A stretch of 27,166 bases of DNA from positions 1 through 27,166 of the forward strand of contig DATKPE010000030.1 in assembly GCA_035524335.1 (NCBI GenBank), in the 5' to 3' direction. Made by a program: the position numbers and the translations under genes. Shown here piece after piece: positions 25,037 to 27,166 of this stretch. The DNA is from DATKPE01 sp035524335 (GTDB lineage Bacteria; Bacteroidota; Ignavibacteria; UBA10030; SZUA-254). Positions within the stretch are counted from its first letter, which is position 1, and every line of letters begins with the position of its first letter. The notes beneath the pieces are model-generated. The model ran no database searches. It was given only the letters and a program-made list of their open reading frames with translations, and was not told the origin of the DNA.

Positions 25037-25839
25037 ACGATACCCCCCCCTCCCCCGGCCGGCTGGCCGGAAAAACCATCCTGATCACCCGCGCCGCAGA
25101 GCAGGCCGAGCCGTTTGCCCGCGCCATCGAGGCCGAAGGCGGCTCCCCGATCGTGTTCCCGATGATCGCCGTCGGACCCCCGCAGTCGTGGGAGAAATGC
25201 GACAAGGCGATCGCCGGCCTCTATATGTACGACGGCCTGATGTTCACCAGCGCAAACGGCGTCGACTATTTCTTCAACCGCCTCTCGTCGCTGAACGGCG
25301 CCGCGAAGGATATCGAAGGAAAACGGGTCTTCGCGGTCGGCGACAAGACCCGCGACCGGCTGGTCAGCCGCGGCATCAGGGTCGACCACGTCCCGGAAAA
25401 ATTCAGCGCGGCCGATCTCGCCCGCCAGCTCGATCAGGAAGACCTTAACGGCCGGGCGTTTCTCTTTCCGTGCGGATCGCTCTCGAAAACCCTCGCCGGC
25501 GAGAATCTCGTCTCCCTCGGGGCCGCCGTCGATCAGATCGTCGTCTATTCCACCACGCCGGCGAAAAAAACCGACATCGAGGAACTCCACCGGAAATTCG
25601 CCGGTGAGGAGATCGACGTCATGACCTTCTTCAGCCCTTCGGCGTTCAATAATTTCGTCGCGCTCATGTCGAAGGAACGAGTGCGCGAATACATCCGCGC
25701 ATCCCTCGTCGCCGCCATCGGACCGACCACGTCCGCCGCCATCAAAGAACCCGGCTTCGCCGTCGATATCGTCCCGCCTCAGCCGACGTCGGAAGCGCTC
25801 CTCGAGGCGATCATCGGCTATATTCAGAAAAACGGCTGA
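25033..25839 (+). CDS. hemD: Uroporphyrinogen-III synthase
   Basis: HemD closes hydroxymethylbilane with inversion of ring D to give uroporphyrinogen III. The 268-residue product is divergent, as the family usually is. It has the two-lobed pattern: ILITRAAEQAEPFA near the start, FTSANGVDYFF, FFSPSAFNNF, and AAIGPTTSAAI with PTSEALLEAI near the end. The position between hemC and hemE supports the call. Codons 4-8 contain a run of eight C (25043-25050) followed, after one T, by five more. Confidence 0.93.
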   Translation: MNDTPPSPGRLAGKTILITRAAEQAEPFARAIEAEGGSPIVFPMIAVGPPQSWEKCDKAIAGLYMYDGLMFTSANGVDYFFNRLSSLNGAAKDIEGKRVFAVGDKTRDRLVSRGIRVDHVPEKFSAADLARQLDQEDLNGRAFLFPCGSLSKTLAGENLVSLGAAVDQIVVYSTTPAKKTDIEELHRKFAGEEIDVMTFFSPSAFNNFVALMSKERVREYIRASLVAAIGPTTSAAIKEPGFAVDIVPPQPTSEALLEAIIGYIQKNG

Positions 25840-25841
25840 CC

Positions 25842-26891
25842 ATGGACAACAGACTCTTCATCGATTCCTGCTTCCGGAAACCTGTCCCCCGCACTCCCGT
25901 CTGGATGATGCGGCAGGCAGGCCGGTATCTCCCCGAGTACCGCGCCGTCCGCGCCAGGGCGGATTTCCTTACCCTCTGCAGAACCCCCGCCCTCGCCGCC
26001 GAAGTGACGCTTCAGCCCGTCGATATCCTCGGCGTCGATGCCGCGATCATCTTTTCCGACATCCTCGTCGTCCCCGAAGCGATGGGAATGGAACTCGTCA
26101 TCGAAGAGGGACAGGGAGGGCCCAGGTTTCCCCATCCCCTCCGTTCCGCTTCGGACATCGGACGGCTTTCCATCCCCGGAGCCGCCGACCGCCTCGGGTA
26201 TGTGATGGACGCCATCCGGACCGCGAAACGAGAGCTCCGCGGACGCGTCCCCCTTATCGGATTTTCAGGATCCCCCTGGACACTCGCGGCGTACATGGTG
26301 GAAGGCCACGGTTCGAAAAATTTCAGATTTCCGAAGGAACTCATCTGCAACAACCCGGCCCTGGCGCATGAACTCCTCGAAAAAACTGCACGGGTCGTTG
26401 CCCGCTATCTCGCCGCGCAGATCGACGCCGGCGCCGACGCGGTTCAGATTTTTGACACCTGGGGCGGTCTCCTGACTCCCCCCGCGTTCCGCGAATTCTC
26501 CCTCCGCTACATCGAAACGATCGTCAGGGAAATCCGCCGGCCCGGCATCCCCGTCATTGTCTTCTGCAAGGACTGCGCCCATCACCTGCCGGAGATCGCG
26601 CAGACCGGATGCGACGTCGTCGGACTCGATTGGACGTTCGGTCTCGGCGAGGCCCGCCAGCTCGCGGCGGGCAAAGTCGCCCTTCAGGGGAACATGGATC
26701 CGACCATCCTCTACGCACGGCCGGAACGGATCCGCGAGGAGGTCCGTTCTCTCCTCGCCGCGTACGGCCCTCATCCGGGGCATATATTCAACCTGGGCCA
26801 CGGCATTCTCCCCGATATCCCCGTCGATCACGCGCGGGCGTTCATCGAGGCGGTGAAGGAAGAAAGTCCCGCGTTCCACACCCCCGCATAG
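25842..26891 (+). CDS. hemE: Uroporphyrinogen decarboxylase
   Basis: HemE removes four carboxyl groups from uroporphyrinogen III to give coproporphyrinogen III. The 349-residue TIM-barrel product opens with the diagnostic TPVWMMRQAGRYLPEYR (18-34). FSDIL carries the catalytic Asp73. GFSGSPWTLAAYMVEG and the C-terminal FNLGHGILPD, with its conserved histidine, follow. It starts 2 bases after hemD without a ribosome site. The following gene acts on its product. Confidence 0.98.
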   Translation: MDNRLFIDSCFRKPVPRTPVWMMRQAGRYLPEYRAVRARADFLTLCRTPALAAEVTLQPVDILGVDAAIIFSDILVVPEAMGMELVIEEGQGGPRFPHPLRSASDIGRLSIPGAADRLGYVMDAIRTAKRELRGRVPLIGFSGSPWTLAAYMVEGHGSKNFRFPKELICNNPALAHELLEKTARVVARYLAAQIDAGADAVQIFDTWGGLLTPPAFREFSLRYIETIVREIRRPGIPVIVFCKDCAHHLPEIAQTGCDVVGLDWTFGLGEARQLAAGKVALQGNMDPTILYARPERIREEVRSLLAAYGPHPGHIFNLGHGILPDIPVDHARAFIEAVKEESPAFHTPA

Positions 26892-26923
26892 CGCTGAACC
26901 GATCCCCACCGGGTACGGAGGAT

Positions 26924-26952
26924 TTGAATAAGTTGCCGCAAGTTCTGATATT
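26924..26952 (+). promoter_or_regulatory. Possible internal promoter before hemF
   Basis: TTGAAT (26924-26929), a 17-base spacer and GATATT (26947-26952) lie in the only sizeable gap inside the heme cluster (123 bases). A separate promoter would let hemF respond to oxygen apart from the other genes. The -10 box departs from the local pattern at its first base. Confidence 0.35.
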
Positions 26953-26958
26953 ATCGAC

Positions 26959-27018
26959 ATGAAACGGGAATCTTCATCTGCCATTCAGATCACAGTACAT
27001 TCTTCTCCCCTGACATGA
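26959..27018 (+). CDS. Possible 19-residue leader ORF before hemF
   Basis: An ATG at 26959 opens a 19-codon frame whose TGA overlaps the hemF ATG by 4 bases (ATGA). It begins just after the possible hemF promoter and would cover the whole leader. There is no ribosome site before it or before hemF. It may couple translation into hemF, or be chance; the peptide (Ser/Thr-rich) resembles nothing I know. Confidence 0.25.
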   Translation: MKRESSSAIQITVHSSPLT

Positions 27019-27166
27019 AACAATCCCCTTCCGCGTTCGCGGCGGAACACTGCTTCCGGACGCTTCAGGATTCGATCACCAGGGAACTCGAACGTTCCGA
27101 CGGCAGGAACAGCTTCGTGGAAGAGCTCTGGGAACTCGCTCCCGCCGCCGAGGGAAATTCCCGCGC
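27015..27166 (+). CDS. hemF: Oxygen-dependent coproporphyrinogen III oxidase, N-terminus (cut by window edge)
   Basis: HemF oxidatively decarboxylates coproporphyrinogen III to protoporphyrinogen IX using O2. Only the first 50 codons are inside the window. They match the HemF N-terminus: FRTLQDSITRELERSDG, then FVEELWELAP and a small Gly/Asn/Ser-Arg stretch, where HemF has F.ED.W.R..GGGGRSR. Length and later motifs cannot be checked. The position directly after hemE, whose product is the HemF substrate, supports the call. The radical-SAM enzyme HemN does the same job without oxygen but starts differently. Confidence 0.85.
   Translation, partial: MKQSPSAFAAEHCFRTLQDSITRELERSDGRNSFVEELWELAPAAEGNSR

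Overview
The window reads as a housekeeping stretch of a free-living, high-GC bacterial chromosome (about 60% GC by eye) that respires and makes heme. The clues fit the Bacteroidota/Chlorobiota/Ignavibacteriota (FCB) group best. They are an 11-gene complex I operon without nuoE, nuoF or nuoG, a CcsA/HemX-type membrane gene leading a hemA-C-D-E-F cluster, a lipoprotein with a fibronectin-III-like segment and Ycf48-type repeats, weak or absent Shine-Dalgarno sites before many genes, and promoters that look like TTG...-17-TAnnTT. The assignment is an inference; no rRNA or other decisive marker lies here.

Layout. 1-3785 (minus): the 5' two thirds of clpB, cut by the window edge, preceded by dnaK. 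3786-4098: an AT-richer divergent intergenic region with inverted repeats. 4099-5663 (plus): birA (biotin-protein ligase) and coaX (type III pantothenate kinase), overlapping by 4 bases. 5687-7671 (minus): an OmpR-type response regulator and its histidine kinase, overlapping by one base, with a probable promoter of their own. 7738-18279 (minus): nuoA-B-C-D-H-I-J-K-L-M-N, the membrane arm and connecting module of NADH-quinone-oxidoreductase-type complex I, behind a strong-looking promoter. 18405-21737 (minus): a peptidase of the M20 family, a repeat lipoprotein and a PduO-type cobalamin adenosyltransferase. 21859-27166 (plus): ccsA/hemX-like, hemA, hemC, hemD, hemE and the start of hemF, which carry glutamyl-tRNA towards protoporphyrin; hemB is absent from this cluster.

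How it fits together. The heme genes supply cytochromes for the respiratory chain that complex I feeds. The oxygen-dependent HemF points to at least some growth with oxygen. The complex I has no NADH-input module next to it, so its electron donor is open (ferredoxin or an unlinked nuoEFG). Its NuoI carries a long Ala/Pro-rich tail, and its NuoL ends in a repeated segment.

I found no mobile element, CRISPR array, tRNA, rRNA or clearly new defence or metabolic system. The points most worth a second look are regulatory (a recurring promoter architecture, a structured clpB leader, operator-like repeats upstream of dnaK) and the make-up of complex I.
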